A stretch of 64,000 bases of DNA, taken from the NCBI RefSeq assembly GCF_008297955.1, contig NZ_VTPY01000005.1, positions 1 to 64,000 of the forward strand, read 5' to 3'. Numbering within the stretch: position 1 is the first letter of the stretch; each line of letters starts with the position of its first letter. Source of the stretch: Billgrantia pellis. Its GTDB lineage: Bacteria > Pseudomonadota > Gammaproteobacteria > Pseudomonadales > Halomonadaceae. Below, piece after piece: positions 7,839 through 16,373 of this stretch. The notes below the pieces were generated by a model. The model had not been told where the DNA came from. It was given only the letters and a program-made list of their open reading frames with translations, and searched no databases. Made by a program: the position numbers and the translations under genes.

Positions 7839-7866
7839 AACAACAACACATTCAACAACAACACAT
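7839..7866 (+). promoter_or_regulatory. CA-rich leader with two AACAACAA motifs and a direct repeat before araF
   Basis: The 61-base galM-araF gap contains AACAACAA at 7839-7846 and 7854-7861, as part of an 11-base direct repeat CAACAACACAT (7841-7851 and 7856-7866). Both fit the AAnAAnAA Crc/Hfq motif and lie upstream of the araF start. This suggests post-transcriptional catabolite repression of the binding protein gene; a role as unstructured translation enhancer is also possible. Confidence 0.45.
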
Positions 7867-7887
7867 GAAGAGACTTAGGAGTACGAC

Positions 7888-8883
7888 ATGCCCATGACAA
7901 CGACTTTCACTCGTCTGGCCCTGAGTGCCGGCCTCGCGCTCGCAACCGTCGGCGCGACACAGGCGGCCGAAGAGGACGTCAAGATAGGCTTCATCGTCAA
8001 GAAGCCCGAGCAGGCCTGGTTCATCAACGAGCAGGAGGCTGCCACTCAGGCCGGCGAAGAGCTGGGCTTCAGTGTCGTCCGGCTGGGCGGCGAGGATGGC
8101 CAGGAGGTGCTGAGCGCCATCGACAACCTCAATTCCCAGGGCGCCCAGGGCTTCGTCATCTGCCCGCCCGACGTGCGTCTGGGGCCCGCCATCATGAATC
8201 GTGCCAACCAGTACGGCATGAAAGTGGTCACGGTAGACGACCGTTTCGTGAACGGTAGCGGCGAGCCCATGGAGGAGGTGCCGCACCTGGGCATGTCGGG
8301 CTACAAGATCGGCCAGCAGGTCGGCGAGGCGATTGCCGCCGAGATGGAGGCGCGCGGCTGGGATCCGCAGGAGGTCGCCGCGCTGCGCATCACCAATTAT
8401 GAATTGCCCACCGCCAAGGAGCGTACCGACGGTGCCACGGACGCGCTGGTGGAGTGGGGCTTCCCCGCCGAGAACGTCTTCGATGCGCCCCAGCAGAACA
8501 CCGACACCAGCAGCGCCTTCTCGGCCGCCTCGCCGGTGATCTCCCAGCGCGGCGAGTTCGAGCACTGGATCATCTACGCCCTCAACGAAGAGAGCGTGCT
8601 GGGCGGCGTGCGCGCCACCGAGCAGTACGGCCTGGGAGCCGAGGACGTGATCGGCGTGGGCATCAATGGCTCCGGTGCGGCCTTTGCCGAATTTTCGCGC
8701 AGCAACCCGACGGGCTTCCACGGCACGGTGGCGGTGAGTTCCACCCAGCACGGGCGCCAGACGGCGGAGAGCCTCTATCGCTGGATCACCGAAGGTGAGG
8801 AGCCGCCGGCCAATACCGAAACCTCGGGCACCCTGATGACGCGCGACAACTGGCAGGACGTGCGCGCCGAACTCGGGCTGTGA
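7888..8883 (+). CDS. araF: L-arabinose ABC transporter, periplasmic binding protein
   Basis: A 331-residue type-I sugar-binding protein. A signal peptide (LALSAGLALATVGATQA) is followed by a mature protein that matches E. coli AraF motif by motif from memory: KIGFIVKKPEQAWF, GAQGFVICPPD, KVVTVDDRFVN, LGGVRATEQYG and GIGINGSGAA equivalents. It is therefore AraF-like rather than RbsB- or XylF-like. It lies between galM and the ATPase and permease genes as the importer's receptor. The protein is rich in Asp and Glu, as expected for a moderate halophile. Confidence 0.93.
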   Translation: MPMTTTFTRLALSAGLALATVGATQAAEEDVKIGFIVKKPEQAWFINEQEAATQAGEELGFSVVRLGGEDGQEVLSAIDNLNSQGAQGFVICPPDVRLGPAIMNRANQYGMKVVTVDDRFVNGSGEPMEEVPHLGMSGYKIGQQVGEAIAAEMEARGWDPQEVAALRITNYELPTAKERTDGATDALVEWGFPAENVFDAPQQNTDTSSAFSAASPVISQRGEFEHWIIYALNEESVLGGVRATEQYGLGAEDVIGVGINGSGAAFAEFSRSNPTGFHGTVAVSSTQHGRQTAESLYRWITEGEEPPANTETSGTLMTRDNWQDVRAELGL

Positions 8884-8914
8884 ACGTGACGGATCGCGGT
8901 GAGGGGAGAGTGAC

Positions 8915-10408
8915 ATGACCGAGCCCTATCTTCGTTTCGACGGCATCAGCGTGGTTTTCCCCGGCGTGCGGGCGCTCGACAAGGTCAGCTTCGGCGTCCA
9001 CGCCGGCCAGGTGCATGCGTTGATGGGCGAGAACGGCGCCGGCAAGTCGACGCTGCTCAAGGTGCTCAGCGGGGTCAACCGCGTCACCGAGGGGGCGCTG
9101 TGGCTCGACGGCGAGCGCCATGTGTTCGCCAACGCCCGCGAGGCGCTCGGTCAAGGCATCGCCATCATCTACCAGGAACTGACCCTGGCGCCCAACATGT
9201 CGGTGGCCGAAAACCTGCTGCTCGGCCAGCTGCCGGCCCATCACGGCTTCATCGACCGGCGGCGGCTGCGCGAACGGGCGATGCGCATGCTCGAGGAACT
9301 CGGGGAAGGCAGCATCCACCCTTCGACCAAGGTACGCGATCTCTCCATCGGCCAGCAGCAGATGATCGAGATCGGTCGTGCGCTGCTGCGCGATGCCCGC
9401 ATCATCGCCTTCGACGAGCCGACCAGCAGCCTGTCGGTGCAGGAGACGCGCCAGCTCGAGCGCATCGTCGCCCGGCTGCGCGACGAGGGCCGCGTGGTGC
9501 TCTACGTCACCCATCGCATGGAAGAGGTCTTCAAGATGTGCGATGCGGTCACCGTATTCCGCGACGGCAAGCACATTCGCACCCACGAGAGCCTCGATGC
9601 GCTGGATCACGACACCCTGGTCAGCGAGATGGTCGGGCGCGACATCGAGGACGTCTACGGCTACCGCGAGCGTGAGCAGGGTGAGGTAATGCTCGAGATC
9701 GACGCCATCGAGGGCAGGGGGCTCAAGGCGCCGGTGAGCTTCGAGGTGAAGCGCGGCGAAGTGTTCGGCCTGTTCGGTCTGGTCGGGGCGGGGCGCAGCG
9801 AGTTGATGAGACTGGTGTGCGGCGCCGAGACCGCCAAGTCGGGCGAGGTGCGCTTCCAGGGCGTGGCGCGACGCTTCGCCAGCCCCGGCGAGGCCATTCG
9901 CCGAGGCATCGCCATGTGCCCCGAAGATCGCAAGTCGCAGGGCATCTTTCCCGTCGCCAGCGTGGCCGACAACCTCAACATCAGCTGCCGGCGCTTCTTC
10001 AAGCGCTGGGGGCTGCTGCGCAACCCGCGGCGCGAGCGAGCCAATGCCGAGGACTACATCGGGCGGCTGAGCATCAAGACGCCGGGGTCGCGCACGCCCA
10101 TCGGCTCGCTCTCCGGCGGCAACCAGCAGAAGGTGATCCTGGCGCGCTGGCTGTCCGAGAAAATCGATCTGTTCGTGATGGACGAGCCGACGCGCGGCAT
10201 CGACGTGGGCGCTCGACGCGACATCTACAACCTGCTTTTCGAGCTGACCGAGCAGGGCAAGAGCGTCGTCGTGATTTCCAGCGACCTGGCCGAAGTGAGC
10301 TCCATCTGCGACCGCATCGGCGTGATGCGCGACGGCGCGCTGGTCGACATCGTGCCGCGCCGGGAGGCCACCCAGGAGCGCCTGCTGGGGCTGGCGCTGC
10401 CTGCCTGA
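8915..10408 (+). CDS. araG: L-arabinose ABC transporter, ATP-binding protein
   Basis: A 497-residue protein with two tandem ABC domains, the size usual for AraG/RbsA/MglA. The first domain has a full Walker A (GENGAGKST, near residue 41), a signature (LSIGQQQM) and a Walker B (IIAFDEPTS). The second has the degenerate Walker A typical of the family ([10 protein letters not shown]), signature LSGGNQQK and Walker [11 protein letters not shown]. It follows araF by 31 bases and precedes araH by 56. It energises pentose import at the cytoplasmic face. Confidence 0.94.
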   Translation: MTEPYLRFDGISVVFPGVRALDKVSFGVHAGQVHALMGENGAGKSTLLKVLSGVNRVTEGALWLDGERHVFANAREALGQGIAIIYQELTLAPNMSVAENLLLGQLPAHHGFIDRRRLRERAMRMLEELGEGSIHPSTKVRDLSIGQQQMIEIGRALLRDARIIAFDEPTSSLSVQETRQLERIVARLRDEGRVVLYVTHRMEEVFKMCDAVTVFRDGKHIRTHESLDALDHDTLVSEMVGRDIEDVYGYREREQGEVMLEIDAIEGRGLKAPVSFEVKRGEVFGLFGLVGAGRSELMRLVCGAETAKSGEVRFQGVARRFASPGEAIRRGIAMCPEDRKSQGIFPVASVADNLNISCRRFFKRWGLLRNPRRERANAEDYIGRLSIKTPGSRTPIGSLSGGNQQKVILARWLSEKIDLFVMDEPTRGIDVGARRDIYNLLFELTEQGKSVVVISSDLAEVSSICDRIGVMRDGALVDIVPRREATQERLLGLALPA

Positions 10409-10464
10409 GCCTTTTGACAAGTGCATTGAAAGCGCATCGACAAGAGCCATTTGAGGGATTCCAC

Positions 10465-11475
10465 ATGACCACCCATAAACTCGCGGGGGGAGACGGCAGC
10501 ACGGCTGCGGCGACCCCGCGCCGGGGGCTGCCCAAGCCCCTGCGCACCCTGCTCGACACCTCCGGGCTGATCGCCATCTTCGTGATTCTGTTCGTCGCGT
10601 TGGCGGTGTTCATCCCGGGTTTTTTCACCGGGCGCAACATGGTGGGCCTGCTGCTCTCCATCACCCTGATCGGTACTATCGCCACCACCATGATGATGGT
10701 GTTGGCGCTGGGCGAAGTCGATCTGTCGGTGGCGTCCATCGTCGCCTTCGCCGGCGTCGTCGCCGCCGTGGTTACCTCGGCTTCCGGCAGCGTGATGATC
10801 GGCGTGCTCGGCGGCGTGCTCGCCGGGGGCGCGGTAGGGGCCTTCAACGGCTTCGTGGTGGCGAAGTTCGGCATCAACTCGTTGATCGCCACGCTTGCCG
10901 CCATGGAGTTCGTGCGCGGCCTGGCCTACATCACTTCCGGCGGCGATGCGGTGATGATCACCGTGCCCGAGTTCTTCGACCTCGGCAGCGCCTCCTTCCT
11001 CGGCCTGACGCTGCCGGTGTGGACCATGATCGCCTGCTTCGTGATCTTCGGTGTTTTGCTCAACATGACCGCCTTCGGGCGCAACGTGCTCGCCACCGGC
11101 GGCAACCCCGAGGCGGCGGCGCTGGCCGGGGTCAACGTGCGCCGTCTCAAGGTCATCGTGTTCGGCCTGCAGGGCGTGGTGGCCGGCATCGCCGGCGTGC
11201 TGCTCACCTCGCGTATGGGGCTGGGCGATCCCAACACCTCGATGGGCCTGGAGCTGGCCGTCATTTCTGCCTGCGTGCTGGGCGGCGTGGCCCTCTCCGG
11301 CGGCGTGGCCACCATCACCGGCGTGCTGGTGGGGGTGTTGATCATGGGCTGCGTGCAGAACGCCATGGGTCTGCTCAATGTGCCCACTTTCTATCAGTAC
11401 CTGGTACGCGGCGCGATCCTGCTGCTGGCGGTGATGTTCGACCGCTGGAAGCAGACCCGACGCCAGCGTGCATGA
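10465..11475 (+). CDS. araH: L-arabinose ABC transporter, permease protein
   Basis: A 336-residue permease with roughly nine to ten hydrophobic spans and the family motifs GEVDLSVASIVAF and NGFVVAKFGINSLIATL. The ATG chosen is preceded by TTTGAGGGA; the frame is open far upstream, but there it only shadows araG. The last gene of the importer; the arabinonate dehydratase gene begins 24 bases on, so transport and catabolism are probably co-transcribed. Confidence 0.92.
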   Translation: MTTHKLAGGDGSTAAATPRRGLPKPLRTLLDTSGLIAIFVILFVALAVFIPGFFTGRNMVGLLLSITLIGTIATTMMMVLALGEVDLSVASIVAFAGVVAAVVTSASGSVMIGVLGGVLAGGAVGAFNGFVVAKFGINSLIATLAAMEFVRGLAYITSGGDAVMITVPEFFDLGSASFLGLTLPVWTMIACFVIFGVLLNMTAFGRNVLATGGNPEAAALAGVNVRRLKVIVFGLQGVVAGIAGVLLTSRMGLGDPNTSMGLELAVISACVLGGVALSGGVATITGVLVGVLIMGCVQNAMGLLNVPTFYQYLVRGAILLLAVMFDRWKQTRRQRA

Positions 11476-11499
11476 TCCTTCGGTTTCAGGAGACCTCGT

Positions 11500-13245
11500 A
11501 TGACCGACCGCAAGCATCCCTTGCGCAGCGCCCAATGGTTCGGCACCGCCGACAAGAACGGTTTCATGTACCGCAGCTGGATGAAGAACCAGGGGATTCC
11601 GGACCACGAGTTCGAGGGCAAGCCGATCATCGGCATCTGCAACACCTGGTCGGAACTGACGCCTTGCAACGCCCATTTCCGCAAGCTTGCCGAGCACGTC
11701 AAGAAGGGCGTGCTCGAAGCGGGCGGCTATCCCGTGGAGTTTCCCGTTTTCTCCAACGGTGAGTCGCTGCTGCGGCCTACGGCGATGTTCACCCGCAACC
11801 TGGCGAGCATGGATGTCGAGGAGTCGATCCGCGGCAACCCGTTGGATGCGGTGGTGCTGCTGGTGGGCTGCGACAAGACCACGCCGGCGCTGCTGATGGG
11901 CGCGGCGAGCTGCGACATTCCCACCATCGTGGTCACCGGCGGGCCGATGCTCAACGGCAAGCACGAGGGCAAGGACATCGGCTCGGGCACCGTGGTCTGG
12001 CAACTCTCCGAACAGGTCAAGGCCGGCAAGATCTCGATTCATGACTTCATGGCCGCCGAGGCCGGCATGTCGCGCTCGGCGGGCACCTGCAACACCATGG
12101 GCACGGCCTCGACCATGGCCTGCATGGCGGAATCCCTAGGCACCTCGTTGCCGCACAACGCGGCGATTCCGGCCGTGGATTCCCGGCGCTACGTGCTGGC
12201 GCACCTCTCCGGTAACCGCATCGTCGAGATGGTCGAGGAGGATCTCACTCTCTCCAAGGTCCTGACCAAGGAGGCTTTCGAGAACGCCATTCGCACCAAT
12301 GCCGCCATTGGCGGCTCGACCAACGCCGTGATCCATCTCAAGGCCATCGCCGGGCGCATCGGGGTGGAACTCGACCTCGACGACTGGAGCCGCGTCGGCC
12401 GCGGTACGCCGACCATCGTCGACCTGCAGCCCTCGGGGCGCTTCCTGATGGAGGAGTTCTACTATGCCGGCGGCCTGCCCGCCGTGCTGCGTCGGCTGGG
12501 CGAGGCCGACCGACTGCCGCACAAGGACGCACTGACGGTCAACGGCAAGACCCTGTGGGACAACGTCAAGGAAGCACCGCTCTACAACGACGAGGTGATC
12601 CGCCCGCTGGACAACCCGCTGCGCGAGGATGGCGGCATGTGCGTGCTGCACGGCAACCTGGCGCCGCGCGGGGCGGTGCTCAAGCCCTCGGCGGCGAGCC
12701 CCGAGTTGATGACCCATCGTGGCCGGGCGGTGGTGTTCGAGGATTTCGACGACTACAAGGCGCGCATCAACGACCCCGAGCTGGAGGTCGATGCCAGCAG
12801 CGTACTGGTGATGAAGAACTGCGGTCCACGCGGCTATCACGGCATGGCTGAGGTCGGCAACATGGGCCTTCCCGCCAAACTGCTCGAACAGGGCGTGACC
12901 GACATGGTGCGAATTTCCGATGCGCGCATGAGCGGCACCGCCTACGGCACCGTGGTGCTGCACGTGGCGCCGGAGTCCGCCGCCGGCGGGCCGCTCGCCG
13001 CGGTGCGCAGCGGCGACTGGATAGAACTCGACTGTGACGCCGGCACCCTGCACCTGGACATCAGCGACGCCGAGCTCGAGGCGCGCCTGGCCGAGAGCGA
13101 TCCCACCGCCCAATCGAGCCGGATCGCCAGTGACGGCGGCTATCGCCAGCTTTACATCGAGCGGGTGCTGCAGGCCGATGAGGGCTGCGACTTCGACTTC
13201 CTGGTCGGGTGCCGCGGCGCCGAAGTGCCGAGGCATTCGCATTGA
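11500..13245 (+). CDS. L-arabinonate dehydratase, IlvD/Edd family
   Basis: A 581-residue [2Fe-2S] dehydratase converting L-arabonate to L-2-keto-3-deoxyarabonate. The three cluster cysteines expected for sugar-acid dehydratases are visible: Cys56 (TPCN), Cys124 (GCDKT, with Lys126 for carbamylation and Mg binding) and Cys197 (GTCNTMGT). The DARMSGT motif supplies the catalytic serine. Length and spacing match the Rhizobium leguminosarum L-arabinonate dehydratase from memory. It follows araH and precedes the first SMP-30 lactonase. D-galactonate or D-fuconate could be side substrates. Confidence 0.88.
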   Translation: MTDRKHPLRSAQWFGTADKNGFMYRSWMKNQGIPDHEFEGKPIIGICNTWSELTPCNAHFRKLAEHVKKGVLEAGGYPVEFPVFSNGESLLRPTAMFTRNLASMDVEESIRGNPLDAVVLLVGCDKTTPALLMGAASCDIPTIVVTGGPMLNGKHEGKDIGSGTVVWQLSEQVKAGKISIHDFMAAEAGMSRSAGTCNTMGTASTMACMAESLGTSLPHNAAIPAVDSRRYVLAHLSGNRIVEMVEEDLTLSKVLTKEAFENAIRTNAAIGGSTNAVIHLKAIAGRIGVELDLDDWSRVGRGTPTIVDLQPSGRFLMEEFYYAGGLPAVLRRLGEADRLPHKDALTVNGKTLWDNVKEAPLYNDEVIRPLDNPLREDGGMCVLHGNLAPRGAVLKPSAASPELMTHRGRAVVFEDFDDYKARINDPELEVDASSVLVMKNCGPRGYHGMAEVGNMGLPAKLLEQGVTDMVRISDARMSGTAYGTVVLHVAPESAAGGPLAAVRSGDWIELDCDAGTLHLDISDAELEARLAESDPTAQSSRIASDGGYRQLYIERVLQADEGCDFDFLVGCRGAEVPRHSH

Positions 13246-13268
13246 GCCGGCTGGGGGGCGAGCGACGC

Positions 13269-14165
13269 ATGGTCGAAGGCTCGATGATCCAGTGCGCTTG
13301 GCGAGGCAGGGCGCAACTGGGTGAAGGCCCGCTGTGGTGCCCCGAGCGAGGGGAGGCCGGCCAACTGCTGTTCGTCGATATTCTGGGACGTACCCTGTAC
13401 GTCCACGATTTCGCCGGCGGCACGACCCGCGGCTGGGCGCTCGACGAGGCGTGCTGCTGGCTGGTGCCGCGCGCCGACGGCGATGGCTTCATCGCCGGTC
13501 TCGCCTCGCGGCTGGTGCACCTGCGTCTCGACGAGAACGGGCCGCGTATCGTCGACGGGTGGACTACGCCCGAGGAGCCGGCGGGCAACCGCTTCAACGA
13601 CGCGACGGTGGACGCCCAGGGGCGGCTCTGGTTCGGCTCGATGAGCGAGAACGAGAAAGAGAAAGAGAGTGGCGAGCCGGGCCGGGGTGCGCTCTACCGT
13701 CTCGACGGGGCGAATCTGCGCCGGGTCGATCCTGGCTATGGCGTCGCCAATGGTCCCGCCCTCAGCCCCGACGGCAGTACGCTCTACCATAGCGATACGG
13801 CTGCCGGGGTCGTCTATGCTTTCGATCTCTCGGCGGACGGCGAACTGAGCGGCAAGCGTGAGCACCTGCGTTACCACGGCACCCAGGGCTACCCGGATGG
13901 CATGACCTGCGACGCCGAGGGAGGCCTGTGGGTCGCCCACTGGGGCGGCGGGCGTGTCAGCCGCTTTCTGCCCGACGGTACGCTGGACGAAACCTTGATC
14001 CTGCCCGCCTCGCGGGTAACCTCCTGTACTTTCGGCGGACCCGAGCTGGACCAGCTCTACATCACCACCGCTGCCGATGGCCGCGACCAGGAAGCGTTGG
14101 CGGGCAGCCTGTTCCGCGTCGCTCCCGGAGTCCGGGGCCTGCCCTCGCCGGCTTATATCGCCTAG
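13269..14165 (+). CDS. SMP-30/gluconolactonase-family sugar lactonase (probable L-arabinonolactonase)
   Basis: A six-bladed beta-propeller lactonase, 298 residues from the chosen ATG, that should open L-arabino-gamma-lactone to L-arabonate. Family marks: LGEGPLWCPE with the metal-binding Glu, NRFNDATVDAQGRLWFG with the metal Asn/Asp, and NGPALSPDGSTLYHSDT. The frame stays open back into the dehydratase gene; I chose 13269 because GGGGGGCGAG lies upstream, while 13284 is an alternative. A short charged run SENEKEKESGE sits between blades. Its place after arabinonate dehydratase points to the arabinose branch. Confidence 0.85.
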   Translation: MVEGSMIQCAWRGRAQLGEGPLWCPERGEAGQLLFVDILGRTLYVHDFAGGTTRGWALDEACCWLVPRADGDGFIAGLASRLVHLRLDENGPRIVDGWTTPEEPAGNRFNDATVDAQGRLWFGSMSENEKEKESGEPGRGALYRLDGANLRRVDPGYGVANGPALSPDGSTLYHSDTAAGVVYAFDLSADGELSGKREHLRYHGTQGYPDGMTCDAEGGLWVAHWGGGRVSRFLPDGTLDETLILPASRVTSCTFGGPELDQLYITTAADGRDQEALAGSLFRVAPGVRGLPSPAYIA

Positions 14166-14171
14166 GCGAGC

Positions 14172-14936
14172 CTAGGCCGGCTCCAGCCAGCTGCCCAACG
14201 TCCCATCTCCCGGCTCGATGCCCAGTGCGTCGGCCGTGCCCTGCAGCACATCACGGGCCGCCAGGAAGGCGTCGCGGGGCTGGCGGGTGCGGATAGCCTC
14301 CATCACCCGGCGGTGACGCTCGAAGCTGGCCTCGGGGTCGGCAGTGCTGTCGTTGGAGGTTTCCACCAGCAAATGGATCGAAGGGCGCAGGATATGCGAG
14401 AGCTGCGCCCAGACGATGTTGTGGCTGGCCTTGAAGATGGCGACGTGGAAGGCGACGTCGTAGTCGCTGTACTGGCGACGCTCCTCCGCGCTCTCGGCAT
14501 GGAGGTGGCGGCTCATGCCCTCCAGCGCCTCCTCGATGGCCACCAGGTCGAGGGCCTTGGCGCGCCGTGCGGCCGTCATCGCCACGTAGGGTTCGACATC
14601 CAGGCGGAAGGCCAGAATCTCGCGCTGGATGCGTGGGTTGGGCGAGGCATAGCGGGTCATCCACTCGGTCACCGACGGGTCGAGGATGTTCCACTCCTCG
14701 TAGTCGCGCACCTTGGAACCGTGACCGGAGATCCGCGCGATGATGCCGACGTCGACGAGTTGGCGCAGGTCGCTCCTCACCGCCGAGCGGTTGATGGCGA
14801 ACTGTTCGCACAGAGCGAGCTCCTTGGGAACGAAGTCGCCGGGCTGGTAGCGCCCGGAAAAGATGGCTTCGGCGAGATACTCCACCACACTGGGGCGGAC
14901 AGGCTTTGCGGGGCGCTTCGGCGGCGTAGCGGTCAT
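14172..14936 (-). CDS. GntR-family regulator, FadR subfamily (FCD domain)
   Basis: A 254-residue regulator with an N-terminal winged helix (VVEYLAEAIFSGRYQPGDFVPKE, then FAINRSAVRSDLRQL) and an all-helical FCD ligand domain with candidate metal/ligand residues (DYDVAFHVAIFKASHN, ERHRRVMEAI). FadR-subfamily members often sense sugar acids or keto-acids. A palindrome identical in core to two sites in the dctP/aldose-dehydrogenase promoter lies 37 bases before its start, so it likely represses itself and the pentose regulon. It is convergent with the lactonase gene, 6 bases apart. Confidence 0.9.
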   Translation of the reverse strand: MTATPPKRPAKPVRPSVVEYLAEAIFSGRYQPGDFVPKELALCEQFAINRSAVRSDLRQLVDVGIIARISGHGSKVRDYEEWNILDPSVTEWMTRYASPNPRIQREILAFRLDVEPYVAMTAARRAKALDLVAIEEALEGMSRHLHAESAEERRQYSDYDVAFHVAIFKASHNIVWAQLSHILRPSIHLLVETSNDSTADPEASFERHRRVMEAIRTRQPRDAFLAARDVLQGTADALGIEPGDGTLGSWLEPA

Positions 14937-14972
14937 GGCAGCTCATGTCGATGATTTGCCACGCAAAGTGCC

Positions 14973-14987
14973 ATATGTTCAACATAT
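14973..14987. promoter_or_regulatory. GntR/FadR-type operator, copy 3 (autoregulatory)
   Basis: ATATGTTCAACATAT, a 15-base dyad with a single central base, upstream of the GntR gene. The core is the reverse complement of the site at 4428-4444, so the same protein should bind both. Confidence 0.72.
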
Positions 14988-15062
14988 TGGCAATGCGGCC
15001 TAGGTCGCAACGACAGGGCGGGAATGCCGCCCTGTCGTTGCGTCGGCTCTCTTCGATAACGC

Positions 15063-16214
15063 CTAGCGGCGGTGCGCCAGCCAGGCGCGAATACCGAAGG
15101 ACCAGGGTGGCAGGCGATCCGAGCGGTCGACGCGATTGACCAGCGCACCCAGGGCCGGGGTGGCGATGGTGACGCTGTCGCCGATATGGTGGGTAAAGCC
15201 CTGGCCCTCGCCGTCGCGGTCCTGGATCGGCGAGAACATGGTGCCGAGAAACAGCATGAAGCCGTCCGGGTACTGGTGGTGCGCGCCGACGGTCTGGCGC
15301 ACCAGATCGAGCGGGTCGCGGCTGATCTCGCGCATGTCGCTCTCGCCTTCGAGCAGGAAGCCGTCGTCCTCACCCTCGATGCGCAGCGTGACATGGGCCT
15401 GGCGCACGCTGTCCAGCGTGAAGCGCTCGTCGAACAGGCGAATGAACGGTCCGATGGCGCAGGAGGCATTGTTGTCCTTGGCCTTGCCCAGCAGCAGGGC
15501 GCTGCGGCCCTCGACGTCGCGCAGGTTGACGTCGTTGCCGAGCGTAGCGCCCCTGGGTTCGCCCTGGGCATCCACCGCCAGCACGATCTCGGGCTCGGGG
15601 TTGTTCCATTTCGAGGCCGGATGCAGGCCGACACGGGTACCGAAGCCCACCGAGGAGAGTGGTTGCGCCTTGGTGAATACCTCGGCGTCGGAGCCCAGGC
15701 CCACCTCCATGTATTGCGACCAGGCGCCGCGGGCCTGCAGTGCCGCCTTGAGTGCCATGGCCTCGTCGGAACCCGGCGCGATGCGCGACAGGTCCTGGCC
15801 GATCACCTCGTTGAGCTCGGCACGCAGCTGGCTGGCCTTGGCCGCATCGCCGCCGGCCTGCTCCTCGATCACCCGCTCCAGCAGGCTCACGGCGAAGGTC
15901 ACGCCGCAGGCCTTGATCGCCTGCACGTCGCAGGGTGCGAGCAGGTAGGGCGCTCGCTGCGGTTCGTCCAGGGAGTTTTGCAGCAGGGTAGCGACAGGGC
16001 CGAGCGACTCGCCTTCCACGCCTCGGGCGAAGTCGGCGGCATCGTCGCGGTCGAGCAGGTCGGCCATGCAGTCGCACTGGGCGGTGATGTCGACCACCTC
16101 CCCTCGGCGCACCACCACCAGAGCCGGGCCGTCGTCACGCCATACGCGGCCCACCAGCAGGGCCTGCTCTACGTCCTGGGGAAGGTAATGGGTAGTCTCG
16201 TTAGCGTCGTTCAC
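15063..16214 (-). CDS. 2-keto-3-deoxy-D-xylonate dehydratase, XylX-like FAH-fold protein
   Basis: A 383-residue FAH-superfamily protein, the length of Caulobacter XylX, expected to dehydrate 2-keto-3-deoxy-D-xylonate to 2-oxoglutarate semialdehyde. Landmarks are the WNNPEPEIVLAVD metal-binding block and the HHQYPDGFMLFLGTMFSP region. The start is GTG (GTGAACGACGCT) with GAGG 8 bases upstream; no in-frame ATG fits. It is divergent from the xylonate dehydratase gene across a 159-base promoter region and lies downstream of no other gene, so it is probably transcribed singly or into the GntR gene. It differs clearly in length and sequence from the AraD1 protein at the left end, consistent with one enzyme per branch. 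Confidence 0.82.
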   Translation of the reverse strand: MNDANETTHYLPQDVEQALLVGRVWRDDGPALVVVRRGEVVDITAQCDCMADLLDRDDAADFARGVEGESLGPVATLLQNSLDEPQRAPYLLAPCDVQAIKACGVTFAVSLLERVIEEQAGGDAAKASQLRAELNEVIGQDLSRIAPGSDEAMALKAALQARGAWSQYMEVGLGSDAEVFTKAQPLSSVGFGTRVGLHPASKWNNPEPEIVLAVDAQGEPRGATLGNDVNLRDVEGRSALLLGKAKDNNASCAIGPFIRLFDERFTLDSVRQAHVTLRIEGEDDGFLLEGESDMREISRDPLDLVRQTVGAHHQYPDGFMLFLGTMFSPIQDRDGEGQGFTHHIGDSVTIATPALGALVNRVDRSDRLPPWSFGIRAWLAHRR

Positions 16215-16373
16215 GTCTCATGCCTCGCGTTTGCCGTCGACTAAACGTGACATACCTGGCCAGCGTGGACCACCCTTGGCGAGCCGATCGCTAAAATCAA
16301 AACTTAACGATTTCCTCCACGACCCAATAACGAATCCGACCTGCGTGGCCGGACAGCTACATGAGGATCGCTC

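Noticed and set aside
8786..10450. A 554-codon open frame on the minus strand across araG
   Set aside because: It is a GC-bias shadow of araG; the translation is rich in His, Gln and Arg with no recognisable family, whereas araG has full ABC motifs.
13650..13685. Purine-rich low-complexity stretch (GAGAAAGAGAAAGAG) in the first lactonase
   Set aside because: It codes in frame for the loop SENEKEKESGE and shows no sign of a regulatory or mobile element.
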